Assembly (NCBI RefSeq): GCF_036188265.1
Contig: NZ_CP108093.1
Span: 4,980,001 to 5,044,000 of the forward strand
Direction of reading: 5' to 3'
Origin: Streptomyces sp. NBC_00247
Lineage (GTDB): Bacteria; Actinomycetota; Actinomycetes; Streptomycetales; Streptomycetaceae
DNA length: 64,000 nt
The translations under genes and the position numbers were made by a program. Below are positions 49,397 to 58,407 of the stretch, in pieces (the stretch's first letter is position 1; each line of letters opens with the position of its first letter). A model generated the notes under the pieces. The model had not been told where the DNA came from. It saw nothing but the letters and a program-made list of their open reading frames with translations, and ran no database searches.

Positions 49397-52300
49397 TCAG
49401 TGGAAGAGGGCGCCCACCTCCGTATAGGCCCCCGGCATCCCTCTCAGCTCGACCATCTCCACGCGGGTGAAGCCCGCCCGTGAGGCCATCTTCCCCGTGA
49501 ACGTGGCGAGGGCCGCCTCCTCCAGGGTGGCGCCGCCCCGTACGGCCGCGTTGAAGGAGTCCAGGTTGTCGATGAGGGTGCCACCGTCCTGCCAGTACCC
49601 CTTGACGCCCTTGACCGCGTCGCCGAAGTGGGCGAGCGCGGCGTTGAACATCTCACCGCCTCGGGGGGTGTCCGCACCCGCCTCGATGGCGAGCGTCATG
49701 ATTCCTTCTTCGTCCAGGCCGGCGACGACCCCACGACCACTCGGATACACGTCCACGTAGTCGGGGCAGTTGACATTGTGGACCAGTACGGGAGTCGCGC
49801 CCGCGAGCACGTAGAAGGTGTGCAGGTCGGCGACGCTCAGGTCCCACACCGTCTGCGGCGCGACGACCGGGCCGATGCCGACGATGCCGTCCGAGGTACC
49901 GGACGCGGTGCGGAGCGGGTCCCCTACCCGCAGTTCGGAGGCCTGGACCCAGCCGCGTCCCGGAGACCAGAGCCGGTGTCCGGGTGTGGTCCGGATCTGC
50001 CCGCCGTCGGCGAGGGTGATCAGGAGGAGCCGGTCCGCCGGGTGCGAGAGCGTCCCCGTGACGGACGCCGAGCGCGTGATGTCCGCACTCGGGTCGGTGG
50101 CGAGCACCTTGTCGCCGACACCGATCTCCTCGATCGGCTTGGAAGCACCGTCGGCCAGCAGCACGGGTGTTCCGGCCGGGAAGCTGTCCTTCAGACAGGC
50201 GGCCTTCAGCTTCTGGAACACCTTGGCGGCGATGCCGGTGACGGCGCTCTCGGGCAGACCGGCCGCACGCAGACCCCGCCACGCGTCGACGAACCCGATG
50301 CCGGTACGGGCCGAGGCGTCCACTGCCCGGACCGCGTCGCCGAGGGTCCGCATGATCTTGCCGGCGAACATGGCCGCCACGTCCAGGGCAGCCCAGGCGC
50401 ACCCGACGCCACTACCGCTCGCACCGCCCGGCACGACCTTCTGGGCGCACTTGATCCAGCTGCCGAAGAGGATGTCGATCGGGTCGACGCCCTCCTGGTA
50501 CTCCCCGATCGTGATGGTGTGCGTGACCTCTTCGGTCATCTCGTCGGACGGGAAGAGACCCAGGTACACCGTGTCCGCGGCGGGACACGTGTACTGCGAA
50601 CCACCCTCGGCGGTGCACATGTACACATCGAGGAGCGCCTGGTAGCGGATCTTCGCGGTGATGGTGCAGTCACCGTTGTAGAAGAGCTTGTCGATCCAGC
50701 CGTCGCAGCCGTCCGTCTTGCTCAGGACCTGCGGCTCACCGATGTTCTCGTAGTGGTCGACGACGTAGAACATGCCGCCGATGAGAGCGCCGGTGTCGTC
50801 GGGAACCGTGCCGGTCGCGATCTGCTGGGCGTTCGCCGCCCTCTCGGCCTCGTCGGCCGCCTGCTGGGCAGACTCCGCGTACGCCTGGGCGTTCTTGGCG
50901 GCCTCCTCCGCCGCGGTGGCCTGGGCGTCGGCGTCGTCGGCGGCGGCCCGGGCGTCCTCGGCGGCCTGCTCCGCCTGGGCGGCGGCGCTGCGGGCGGCTT
51001 CGGCGTCGAGTGCCGCGGTGTCGGCCGAGTCGCGGGCCTGCTGGGCGTAACCGTCGGCGCGGCCGGCGGCCTCGTCGGCGGCCTGGGCGTCGGCGGTGGC
51101 CTGGTTGTCGTACGCGACGGTCCGGGAGAGCGACTGGGCCGCCTGCGAGGCGTAGCCGGCTGCCTCCGCCGCATACCCCAGGGCCGCCTTCGCGGAGTTG
51201 CGGGCGTCGGCGGCGTAACCTGCCGCTTCGGCGGCCAGGGTGTAGGCCGCCTTGGCGTCACCGGTGGCGGCGTTGGCGGTGCTGGCCGCCTGGGCCGCCG
51301 CCGCCTGGGCGTTCTGGGCGTGGGCCTCGGCGACGGCCCGTTGCTGCTCCGCGATCGTCTTGGCGGACTGGCCGGTCAGTACGGCGAGCCCGGCCGCCGA
51401 GTCGGTGGTGACGTACGGAGCACCGAGTTGGACGGCGTCGTTGGCGGGGGCCGCCACCTGGAGGGCGGCGTTGCCCGCGTCGACGGACGCCTGCGCGGCT
51501 GTGTACGCGTGCCCGGCCGCGGTGTTGGCACCGGAGATCGCGGTCAGCGCGGCGGTGTTCGCCGCGTCGGCCTGGGTCTTCGCGTCGGCGGCGTGCGCCT
51601 CGGCCTCGTCGGCGAGTCTCACCGCCGCGCTCGCCGCGGTGGCCGCCGCCTTCGAGGCGGTGATCGCGTCGGCGGCGGCGCTGGTGGCGGTGGCGACCGC
51701 CGCGTCCGCCTTCAACTTGGCGGCCCGGGCCGCGTCGGCGTCGGTGTGCGCCCGCTTCGCCGCGGCCTCCGCGCGAGTGGCGGCGGCGTCGGCGTCGGCC
51801 GCCGCCTGGGTGGCCGCGTCCGCCTCCGAACGCGCCGACACCGCGGCGCTCTCCGCCGCGTCGGCGGCGGTGTCGGCCTGGTCGGCGGCGTCCCGAGCGT
51901 CCTGGGCGTCGCTCTCGCTCTCCTCCGCCTGGGCGTACGCGCCCTTCGCGTCGGCCTTGGCCCGCGCCGCGTCGGCCTTCTGCTCGGCGTCCCAGGCGTC
52001 GTCGCGCAGGTCCTTCGCCTTGTCGGCCGCCGATTCGGCGTCCTTGCGCTTCTGCGTGGCGGTGGCGTCGGCGGCCTCCGCCTTGCCCTTGGCCGTCTCC
52101 GCCTGACCGGCGTACTCCTGCGCGTTGTTCTTGTGCTGGGCGGCTTCGGCCTGCTTCTGGGCGGCGGTCTCCTTCTCCGCCTTCGCCGTCGCCTCCTCCG
52201 CCTCCGCGTCCAGGCGGCGCGCGTGCGCGGTCGCCGCCGCGGCCTTCGCGTCAGCCTCCGCCTGCTGCGCCACGGCCAGCTTCGCCTTGGCGGTGTCCCG

Positions 52301-54352
52301 GGCGGTCTTGGCGTTGCCCGCCTGGACGGCGGCGGCGTCCGCCGCGGCCTTCGCCTGGTTCTTCGCGGCCTCGGCAGCGGCGTTGCGGAACGCCGCGGTC
52401 GTCGCGGCGGCCTGGGTCACGGCGAGAGCGGCGATGGTGGCGCTGTCCGCCGCGGACGCCTTGGTCGCCGACAGCGCGGTCTGAGCGGCGGCGAGCATCG
52501 CGTTGATCGCGGAGGCCGACGCCTTGGTCACCTGCGCCTTCTGGAGACCGACCAGCAGCCCCCGGCCCCTCGGTGCGCCCGCCTGGTCGGAGATGCCGTA
52601 CGCCGACGCGAGGTACGTGTCGGATTCGGTGGCGGCGATGCCGGCGGTCTGCGCCTGCTTCTGCATCAGCGTCAGCTGGGCCTGTGCCGCGGCCTTCGCG
52701 TCGGCGACCCCCTTGGTGGCCTTGGTGAACTGGGCCGCGGTCGGGTAGTCCAGGTCGCCGGTCCCGTTGTGGCCGGCGGGGACGATGTCGAGCTTCTGCG
52801 GTGAACCGCCCGTGCAGGCCGAGAGGGTGGCGTCCTGGCTGTTGGTGAAGCTCGGCAGGTTCAGGCACTTGCCGTTGGCGATGTTCGTCAGCGGCGTGGT
52901 GGCGTGCGGGTTGTACTTCCACCGGTTGGCGCTGGTACCGCTGACGGCGCAGGAACCCTGCACCATCGCCGTACCGTTCGCGCTGCCCGAGGCCTTCGGT
53001 ACCAGACACTTGCCGGAGTTGACGTTGACGAGCGTGTCGCCACTGATGCGCCACTGCTGGTTGGCGCCGCCGTTGCACGTGTAGATCTGTACGACGGCCG
53101 CGTCGGCGGTGGAGTTGCCGCCGACCTCCAGACACCTGGAGGACGAGCCGTTGGCGTGGATGGCCATCGGGCTGTCGCCGATCCAACCCGTGCCGCCTGC
53201 GGACCAGTAGTCCTGCCAGCGCGCGAGGTGGTCGGCGATCCAGGACTGACCGAGCATCTCACCGAGCGCCTGCGCCGACGTGGTGAGTGCCTTGGTGGCG
53301 GACGTGTTCGCGGCGATGATCTGGTTGCGCTGGGTCGCCTGGGAGGCGATCTCCTGCTGCCACTCGGCCGACGCGGTGGCGAGTTCCTGCCCGAGGACCC
53401 TGTTCGGGTCGATCGGGTCGCGCCACGCGCAGGACGCGAAGCGGGACTTCAGGTCCTCGACGGCGATCCGGAACTCCAGGCTGCCCGGCTCCGGGGCCGT
53501 ACGCGGGAAGCCGCCTGCGGACAGGAACATCCGTGCGTCGTCGGCGCCGGTCGGGTCGTATCCGTCGACCAGATCCTCGAAAGCCTGGTGCTCGGCGTAG
53601 GCCTGCTGCCAGTCCTGGGTGGGCAGGGACGGATCGGGGTCCCCGTACAACGGCGTCCCGAGGTCCTTCACCGCCTGCACGGTGGCGTCGTCCGCCACCG
53701 GGGTCGGGTCCTCGTAGAGGTCGCTCTCGTCCTTCCACCACTGGTCGCCGAGCCACTGCCCGTAGCCCACCTGGTCGAAGAAGTCCGCCGTGGTGCCGGG
53801 AACGCCCGGCGGCCAGTAGAACTCCGCGTTGTTGGCGAAGTTGTAGGGGTAGGACAGTCCGCTGAGCGGGACCTGCCAGGCCGCGAGCCGGGCGACCAGC
53901 GCGTCGCTCGTCGCGTCGATGGCGTCCCTGTCCTGCTCGTACGCGGTCGACAGGGGAGTGCCGTTCCAGTACTCCTGGTCGGCCAGCGTGTGCAGGGAGG
54001 CGGGCGACTGGTTCAGCGCGTTCTGTGCCACCGGTACCGTCGAGGTGCCGCCGACCCGCAACGCGCCGGCCATCAGGCACTGGTCCTGCCGCAGTTGCTC
54101 CGCCGCCGCCGCGTCGAAGCCGTCATAGCTGTCCGCGACGTTCGCCATGGCGGGCGACACCGGTGCGGGCCGTGCGCCGACGAGGCTCGCCAGCAGTGCG
54201 CAGACGACGGCCAGGGACACGGCGGTACCGCTGACGCGGAGCCGGGTCCGGGAACCCGTCCGGGCGACGGAAGCCGTCGTGGGTCCGGTCGTCGGAGCGC
54301 GGCCGGATGATCTGTAGGGACGTCTGAAACGCAAGGTGGTGCCCTTCTCCAT
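49397..54352 (-). CDS. Secreted polymorphic-toxin-like protein with ricin lectin and Hint domains
   Basis: A 1,651-residue protein from ATG 54352 (a TTG at 54334, behind GGAGAAGG, is possible). Signal-anchor about 40-62; unique secreted region; ricin-B lectin at about 396-526 (several GKCL and QQWR-like repeats); ~650-residue Ala/Lys/Glu coiled coil (about 540-1195). A PT-Hint autoprotease occupies about 1386-1528: SFPAGTPVLLADG with Ser at the usual nucleophile place, RTTPGHRLW, and the terminal GATPVLVHN. The 123-residue tip after VHNVN has no family I know: GEMFNAALAHFGDAV, GYWQDGGTLIDNLDSFN, TFTGKMASRAGF. Hint likely releases this tip as an effector. The ricin domain could target glycans. 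Confidence 0.87.
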   Translation of the reverse strand: MEKGTTLRFRRPYRSSGRAPTTGPTTASVARTGSRTRLRVSGTAVSLAVVCALLASLVGARPAPVSPAMANVADSYDGFDAAAAEQLRQDQCLMAGALRVGGTSTVPVAQNALNQSPASLHTLADQEYWNGTPLSTAYEQDRDAIDATSDALVARLAAWQVPLSGLSYPYNFANNAEFYWPPGVPGTTADFFDQVGYGQWLGDQWWKDESDLYEDPTPVADDATVQAVKDLGTPLYGDPDPSLPTQDWQQAYAEHQAFEDLVDGYDPTGADDARMFLSAGGFPRTAPEPGSLEFRIAVEDLKSRFASCAWRDPIDPNRVLGQELATASAEWQQEIASQATQRNQIIAANTSATKALTTSAQALGEMLGQSWIADHLARWQDYWSAGGTGWIGDSPMAIHANGSSSRCLEVGGNSTADAAVVQIYTCNGGANQQWRISGDTLVNVNSGKCLVPKASGSANGTAMVQGSCAVSGTSANRWKYNPHATTPLTNIANGKCLNLPSFTNSQDATLSACTGGSPQKLDIVPAGHNGTGDLDYPTAAQFTKATKGVADAKAAAQAQLTLMQKQAQTAGIAATESDTYLASAYGISDQAGAPRGRGLLVGLQKAQVTKASASAINAMLAAAQTALSATKASAADSATIAALAVTQAAATTAAFRNAAAEAAKNQAKAAADAAAVQAGNAKTARDTAKAKLAVAQQAEADAKAAAATAHARRLDAEAEEATAKAEKETAAQKQAEAAQHKNNAQEYAGQAETAKGKAEAADATATQKRKDAESAADKAKDLRDDAWDAEQKADAARAKADAKGAYAQAEESESDAQDARDAADQADTAADAAESAAVSARSEADAATQAAADADAAATRAEAAAKRAHTDADAARAAKLKADAAVATATSAAADAITASKAAATAASAAVRLADEAEAHAADAKTQADAANTAALTAISGANTAAGHAYTAAQASVDAGNAALQVAAPANDAVQLGAPYVTTDSAAGLAVLTGQSAKTIAEQQRAVAEAHAQNAQAAAAQAASTANAATGDAKAAYTLAAEAAGYAADARNSAKAALGYAAEAAGYASQAAQSLSRTVAYDNQATADAQAADEAAGRADGYAQQARDSADTAALDAEAARSAAAQAEQAAEDARAAADDADAQATAAEEAAKNAQAYAESAQQAADEAERAANAQQIATGTVPDDTGALIGGMFYVVDHYENIGEPQVLSKTDGCDGWIDKLFYNGDCTITAKIRYQALLDVYMCTAEGGSQYTCPAADTVYLGLFPSDEMTEEVTHTITIGEYQEGVDPIDILFGSWIKCAQKVVPGGASGSGVGCAWAALDVAAMFAGKIMRTLGDAVRAVDASARTGIGFVDAWRGLRAAGLPESAVTGIAAKVFQKLKAACLKDSFPAGTPVLLADGASKPIEEIGVGDKVLATDPSADITRSASVTGTLSHPADRLLLITLADGGQIRTTPGHRLWSPGRGWVQASELRVGDPLRTASGTSDGIVGIGPVVAPQTVWDLSVADLHTFYVLAGATPVLVHNVNCPDYVDVYPSGRGVVAGLDEEGIMTLAIEAGADTPRGGEMFNAALAHFGDAVKGVKGYWQDGGTLIDNLDSFNAAVRGGATLEEAALATFTGKMASRAGFTRVEMVELRGMPGAYTEVGALFH

Positions 54353-54491
54353 GGCGGAGGCGGGCAGGAGGTTCCACAGTCACGGGGGCGTCCGCCGGTG
54401 GCCCCGGCTGCCGAGGCGCCCGGGATCAACGGGTGTTACGGCGTGGCGCGTCCCCTTGCCAAGGCGAAGGCCCCCCGCCGCCCATGCGGAC

Positions 54492-54530
54492 GACCCGGGA
54501 CGCTCTGCCGCGGCGGAGCCGTCCCGGGTC
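54492..54530 (-). terminator. Hairpin upstream of the toxin-like gene
   Basis: A perfect 11-bp stem (GACCCGGGACG / CGTCCCGGGTC) with an internally paired loop. It is probably the terminator of the 54697-55125 gene, or part of the toxin leader if transcription starts near 54540. Confidence 0.6.
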
Positions 54531-54558
54531 CTGATCATGCTCACTACAAACTATGCCG

Positions 54559-54591
54559 GGTGGGCGAACGGTCGGCGAACAGTTTTCGAAC
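54559..54591 (-). promoter_or_regulatory. Three GTTCG direct repeats at 11-base period (PHO-box-like)
   Basis: On the minus strand GTTCG occurs at 54591, 54580 and 54569, exactly 11 bases apart, ending in GTTCGCCCACC four bases upstream of CATAGT. PhoP of Streptomyces binds 11-base direct units like GTTCACC next to the -10. The fit is partial (GTTCG instead of GTTCA). Confidence 0.45.
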
Positions 54592-54696
54592 AGCGGGACA
54601 TTCGTGGGTGGTTGCGCCACTCGCGCGGTAGCCCCACGGCGCCCCGGCTCAGGGTGTGTCCGGCGGATCTTGACCGGGTGCGCGTCCCGGACGGCG

Positions 54697-55125
54697 CTAC
54701 GGAGAGGTGTCCCGCCCGGGTGCCCACGGGGCCGGTCCCGGTTCCGGCCCGTCCAGCGCGTGGCGGAACTTCTCCTTGAGGGACTTGGGCGGTGCCTCCT
54801 GCTCCCGCCGCGTGTGGACCAGACGGGCGGTGGTCACACGGACGTGGCACTCGCGGTGGTGCTGGCGGACGTGGACCAGCCAGGAGCCGTCGGGGGTGAG
54901 GAACGCGCTGCGGGCCGGCACGTCGCCCGGCCGGGCATGGCGGGCGAGGATGCCCGGCACGTAGTGGAGCGCCGCGTCCTCGGCCACGGCCCGCGCCCGC
55001 GCCTCGTCGCCGTCGACGGGGTAGCTGGCCGCCAACGTCCATCGGTGCAGCCTCAGTTCGACGCCGTCGGCCCGCCGGGTCTCTCGGGTGTCCTCCTCGA
55101 TCAGGACGTACCACCGATCAGTCAT
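54697..55125 (-). CDS. Hypothetical protein
   Basis: A 142-residue soluble protein from ATG 55125 with GGAGGGGG upstream. The first 100 residues alternate strand-like segments (DRWYVLIEEDTRETRRADGVELRLHRWTLAASY; GSWLVHVRQHHRECHVRVTTARLVH), and the C-terminus is Pro-rich. No catalytic motif is seen. Not recognised. Confidence 0.7.
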   Translation of the reverse strand: MTDRWYVLIEEDTRETRRADGVELRLHRWTLAASYPVDGDEARARAVAEDAALHYVPGILARHARPGDVPARSAFLTPDGSWLVHVRQHHRECHVRVTTARLVHTRREQEAPPKSLKEKFRHALDGPEPGPAPWAPGRDTSP

Positions 55126-55158
55126 GACGGTTTCCCCCTCCATGCCTCTCGTTCGCGG

Positions 55159-55704
55159 TCACCACAGCGTGGACGAGCGAGCGTCGCAAGCCGTCGCTTC
55201 GAACTCCGACAGGGGGACGAGGCGGACGACTTCCTCGCCGTCCTTCGAGTAGTCCTCGTACAGGACCCGGCCGGGGCGGAGCCGGTCACGGTCGGCCGTG
55301 GTGAAGTCGACGCTCCTGGCCGACCACGAAACGTCCCCGGTCCACCCGACGAGGCTGTAGGCCTTCGCGTCGGCGAGCGGCCCGGGAGACCGAGTCGTCG
55401 TCCAGCCGGCGGTGGGGGAGTCGAGGGACCACGTGGTGAGGCCGGCCTTGAGGGGGCGATCCGGCGCCCACTCGCCGATCCTCGTGCTTTCTCGCCGACC
55501 GTCCCCCTCCTCGATAAGCCCCGCGCTGGTGATCTCGTGGCCGCAGACCATGACGACGCCGAGCAGCCCGCCGTCGGCCGTCACGGAGATCCCGGTGACG
55601 CCGTCGAAGGACGCGCCGCACCCGGAGGTCGTGGCCAGGGTGAGCCCGACGGCCAAGGTGCGGGCCGCGCGCCGGAACCCCGGCCGTGAGCAGGTCGATC
55701 GCAC
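55159..55704 (-). CDS. Putative lipoprotein
   Basis: A 181-residue protein from GTG 55704 (GGGGG nearby). The Arg-rich signal peptide ends in the lipobox TTSGC (Cys about 30), then a beta-rich exported domain (ISVTADGGLLGVVMVCGHEI; WTGDVSWSARSVDFTTADRDRLRPGRVLYED). Nothing else is recognisable. It is co-directional with the preceding hypothetical gene. Confidence 0.75.
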   Translation of the reverse strand: MRSTCSRPGFRRAARTLAVGLTLATTSGCGASFDGVTGISVTADGGLLGVVMVCGHEITSAGLIEEGDGRRESTRIGEWAPDRPLKAGLTTWSLDSPTAGWTTTRSPGPLADAKAYSLVGWTGDVSWSARSVDFTTADRDRLRPGRVLYEDYSKDGEEVVRLVPLSEFEATACDARSSTLW

Positions 55705-55871
55705 AGAACCCCCCGTCCGGGGATCACTCGTGAGAGTTCCCGTACGCCGGATGGTAGGGCCGGTCAGCGCCGGGTGGCGGTGCCTCCGCCCTTCCGTTGT
55801 GCCCTCGTTGTGGATCTGTGGCCGCGAGTCCGCCGGGCCCGCCGCGGGAGGAGTTCGCCGTGTCACGACTC

Positions 55872-55931
55872 TTGACGGGTACACGAAGGCGGGCCAAGAA
55901 TGATCACGCACTACGGTATGACAACGTTGTC
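55872..55931 (+). promoter_or_regulatory. Promoter and LacI-type operator of the GH92 gene
   Basis: TTGACG (55872-55877) and AAGAAT (55896-55901) are 18 bases apart. The perfect palindrome GACAACGTTGTC (55920-55931) lies about 12 bases after the expected transcription start. A central CG and 12-14-base symmetry are typical of LacI/PurR-family operators, so sugar-responsive repression is likely. Confidence 0.65.
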
Positions 55932-55955
55932 TACGTCGGAAGAGGCGTTCTTTCC

Positions 55956-58301
55956 ATGAGATGGACCCACGTGATTCGCGGCGCGGGGACGGTGGCCGCG
56001 ACGGCCGCGCTCCTCGGCGGAGCCGTCGCCGCACCGGCCGTGGCGGACGGCGCCCGGCACGGTCAGGACAGGCTCACCGATCTCGTCAACCCGTTCATCG
56101 GGTCGGAGAACGAGGGCAACACCTACCCCGGTGCCGCCGTGCCGTTCGGCATGGTGCAGTTCTCGCCCGACACCGGACACAACACCGGGTACGACTACTC
56201 CCAGAACCACATCCGGGGCTTCTCCACCGTGCACATCTCCGGTGTGGGCTGTGGCCTCGGCGGTGACCTCCCGGTGCTCCCGACGACCGGTGACATCACG
56301 TCGACCGACAACGCCGTCTACGCCGCAGAGTTCAGCCACGACGACGAGAAGGCCGCCCCCGGCACGTACCAAGTCGGCCTGAAGAACGGCATCAAGGCGG
56401 AGCTGAGCGCCACCGCCCGTACCGGCGTGCAGCGTTACACCTTCCCGGCCACCGACAAGGCCAACGTCCTCGTCAACGCGGGCCAGTCGCTGCACAAGAC
56501 GGTGAGCACCAAGGTCGAGATCCTCGACAACCGCACCGTGCGCACCGCCATCACCGGCAGCGGTTTCTGCCAGGACACCAAGCCGTACACGGTGTACACG
56601 ATCACCCGCTTCGACCGCCCCTTCAAGGTCTCGGGCACCTGGAAGGGTGACGTCGTCACCGAGGGCTCGAAGTCCTCCACCGCCGCCGGCGAGCGCAACG
56701 GCGCCTTCCTGCGGTTCGACACCACCAAGGACCGCACCGTCGAGGCGACGACCGCGATCTCCTACGTGGACGCCAAGGGTGCGGCCCTCAACCTCCGCTC
56801 CGAGGGCGGGCGTTCGTACGACCACGTGGCCAAGGCCGCGCAGGCGGCGTGGGAGGACCGCCTCGACGACGTCAAGGCGCAGGGCGGCAGCGAGACCGTC
56901 CGCCGGACCTTCTACTCGTCGCTGTACCGCTCGTTCCTCGCGCCCAACCTGGGCAGCGACGTGGACGGCCGCTACACCGGCTGGGACCAGAAGATCCACC
57001 GGGCCAAGGGCTTCACGTACTACCAGAACTGGTCGCTCTGGGACACCTACCGCACCCAGGCCCAGCTGCTGTCGCTGCTCGCCCCCAGCGAGTCCCGCGA
57101 CATGGCGATCTCCGTCATCAAGATCGACGAAGAGAGCGGCTGGCTCCCCAAGTGGGGGTACGGCACGGTCGAGACGAACATCATGACCGGTGACCCGGTC
57201 ACCCCGTTCCTCACCAACGCCTACCAGCAGGGTCTCCTCAAGGGGTACGAGGAGCAGGCGTACAAGGCGCTGAAGAAGAACGCCGACGGCGTCCCCGCCG
57301 CCGACTCCGCTCCGGTGGGCCGCGAGGCCAACACGGAATACCTCGCGAACGGCTTCGCCCCGTACATCGCCGACCGCGCGCACGTGAAGCCCGGTGACTC
57401 GGACTACGACCACGGCGCCTCCGCCACCCTGGAGTACGCGCTCTCCGACGCGATGCTCGGCCAGATGGCCAAGGACCTCGGCCACAAGGCCGACGCCGCG
57501 CGCTACACCGAGCGGGCCCAGAACTACCGCACGATCTTCGACAGCTCGACCGGCTTCTTCCGCGCCCGTGACGCCTCCGGTGCCTTCACCGGCCCGGTCG
57601 ACCCGGCGCAGAGCGTGGGCTTCCACGAGGGCACCTCGTGGCAGTACCAGTGGCTCGTCCCCCAGGACCTGCCCGGCATGGTCGGCCTGATCGGCGGCAC
57701 CCAGGCCGCCAACGCCCGCCTCGACTCCTTCTTCGCCTACGACCAGCTGGTCCAGGACCCGGCGAAGACCGCCCGTGAGACGTGGGTGAACGGCCCGTAC
57801 GCGTACTACAACGCGGACAAGTACAACCCGCAGAACGAGCCCGACCTGATCGCCCCGTACACCTACCTCTCGACCGGCGAGCCCTGGAAGACGACCGACG
57901 TGGTGCACGCCGCGCTCACCCTCTTCACGGACGCCCCGACCGGTATGACGGGCAACGACGACCTCGGCACGATGTCCGCCTGGAACGTCCTCTCCTCCAT
58001 CGGCATCTTCCCGGTCCAGCCGGGCACCGACACCTGGGGCCTCTCCACCCCCGTCTTCGAGCGGGTGGACCTGACGCTGGACAAGCGCTACTACCCGAAC
58101 GGCAAGCTCACCGTGAAGGCTCCGGGCACCTCGGACTCGGTGCGCTACATCCAGTCCGCGAAGGCCGACGGCCGCTCGTACGCCAAGACCTACCTCACCA
58201 CGGAAGACATCCGTGACACCCGCGAGCTGACCTACGAGGTCGGCACGGAGCCCTCCACATGGGGCACCTCGGTGAACGCGGCTCCGCCCGCCCTGAAGTG
58301 A
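55956..58301 (+). CDS. Secreted GH92 alpha-mannosidase
   Basis: A 781-residue secreted enzyme from ATG 55956; the signal peptide ends near AAPAVADG. GH92 hallmarks: VNPFIGSENEGNTYPGAAVPFGMVQFSPDTG at the N-terminal beta domain, HISGVGCGLGGDLPV, and in the (alpha/alpha)6 domain EESGWLPKWGYG and GNDDLGTMSAWNVLSSIGIFPVQPG. GH92 enzymes are calcium-dependent exo-mannosidases acting on N-glycan or fungal mannan. It is preceded by a LacI-type operator and followed by a strong terminator. Confidence 0.95.
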   Translation: MRWTHVIRGAGTVAATAALLGGAVAAPAVADGARHGQDRLTDLVNPFIGSENEGNTYPGAAVPFGMVQFSPDTGHNTGYDYSQNHIRGFSTVHISGVGCGLGGDLPVLPTTGDITSTDNAVYAAEFSHDDEKAAPGTYQVGLKNGIKAELSATARTGVQRYTFPATDKANVLVNAGQSLHKTVSTKVEILDNRTVRTAITGSGFCQDTKPYTVYTITRFDRPFKVSGTWKGDVVTEGSKSSTAAGERNGAFLRFDTTKDRTVEATTAISYVDAKGAALNLRSEGGRSYDHVAKAAQAAWEDRLDDVKAQGGSETVRRTFYSSLYRSFLAPNLGSDVDGRYTGWDQKIHRAKGFTYYQNWSLWDTYRTQAQLLSLLAPSESRDMAISVIKIDEESGWLPKWGYGTVETNIMTGDPVTPFLTNAYQQGLLKGYEEQAYKALKKNADGVPAADSAPVGREANTEYLANGFAPYIADRAHVKPGDSDYDHGASATLEYALSDAMLGQMAKDLGHKADAARYTERAQNYRTIFDSSTGFFRARDASGAFTGPVDPAQSVGFHEGTSWQYQWLVPQDLPGMVGLIGGTQAANARLDSFFAYDQLVQDPAKTARETWVNGPYAYYNADKYNPQNEPDLIAPYTYLSTGEPWKTTDVVHAALTLFTDAPTGMTGNDDLGTMSAWNVLSSIGIFPVQPGTDTWGLSTPVFERVDLTLDKRYYPNGKLTVKAPGTSDSVRYIQSAKADGRSYAKTYLTTEDIRDTRELTYEVGTEPSTWGTSVNAAPPALK

Positions 58302-58334
58302 CGCGCTGACCGGCACGCACTCGGTACGCACCGA

Positions 58335-58372
58335 CGCCAGGACCCGCCCCTCACCGGGGGCGGGTCCTGGCG
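58335..58372 (+). terminator. Terminator after the GH92 gene
   Basis: A 16-bp stem (58335-58350 with 58357-58372) and six-base loop, ending in a short GTTT. Confidence 0.85.
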
Positions 58373-58407
58373 TTTCCCGCCGCAGGGCCGGCCATTAACA
58401 TCGTGCG

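Larger units (their letters stand above)
54353..54696. other. Leader and promoter region of the toxin-like gene
   Basis: No gene in 344 bases. It holds a hairpin (54492-54530) that can terminate the preceding minus-strand gene or structure the leader, a -10-like CATAGT (54555-54550) and the direct repeats annotated separately. Bases 54535-54560 are AT-rich. Confidence 0.5.

Noticed and set aside
49628..52804. A 1,058-codon plus-strand open frame rich in Gly/Arg/Val
   Set aside because: It is the reverse shadow of the Ala-rich coiled coil of the toxin-like gene.
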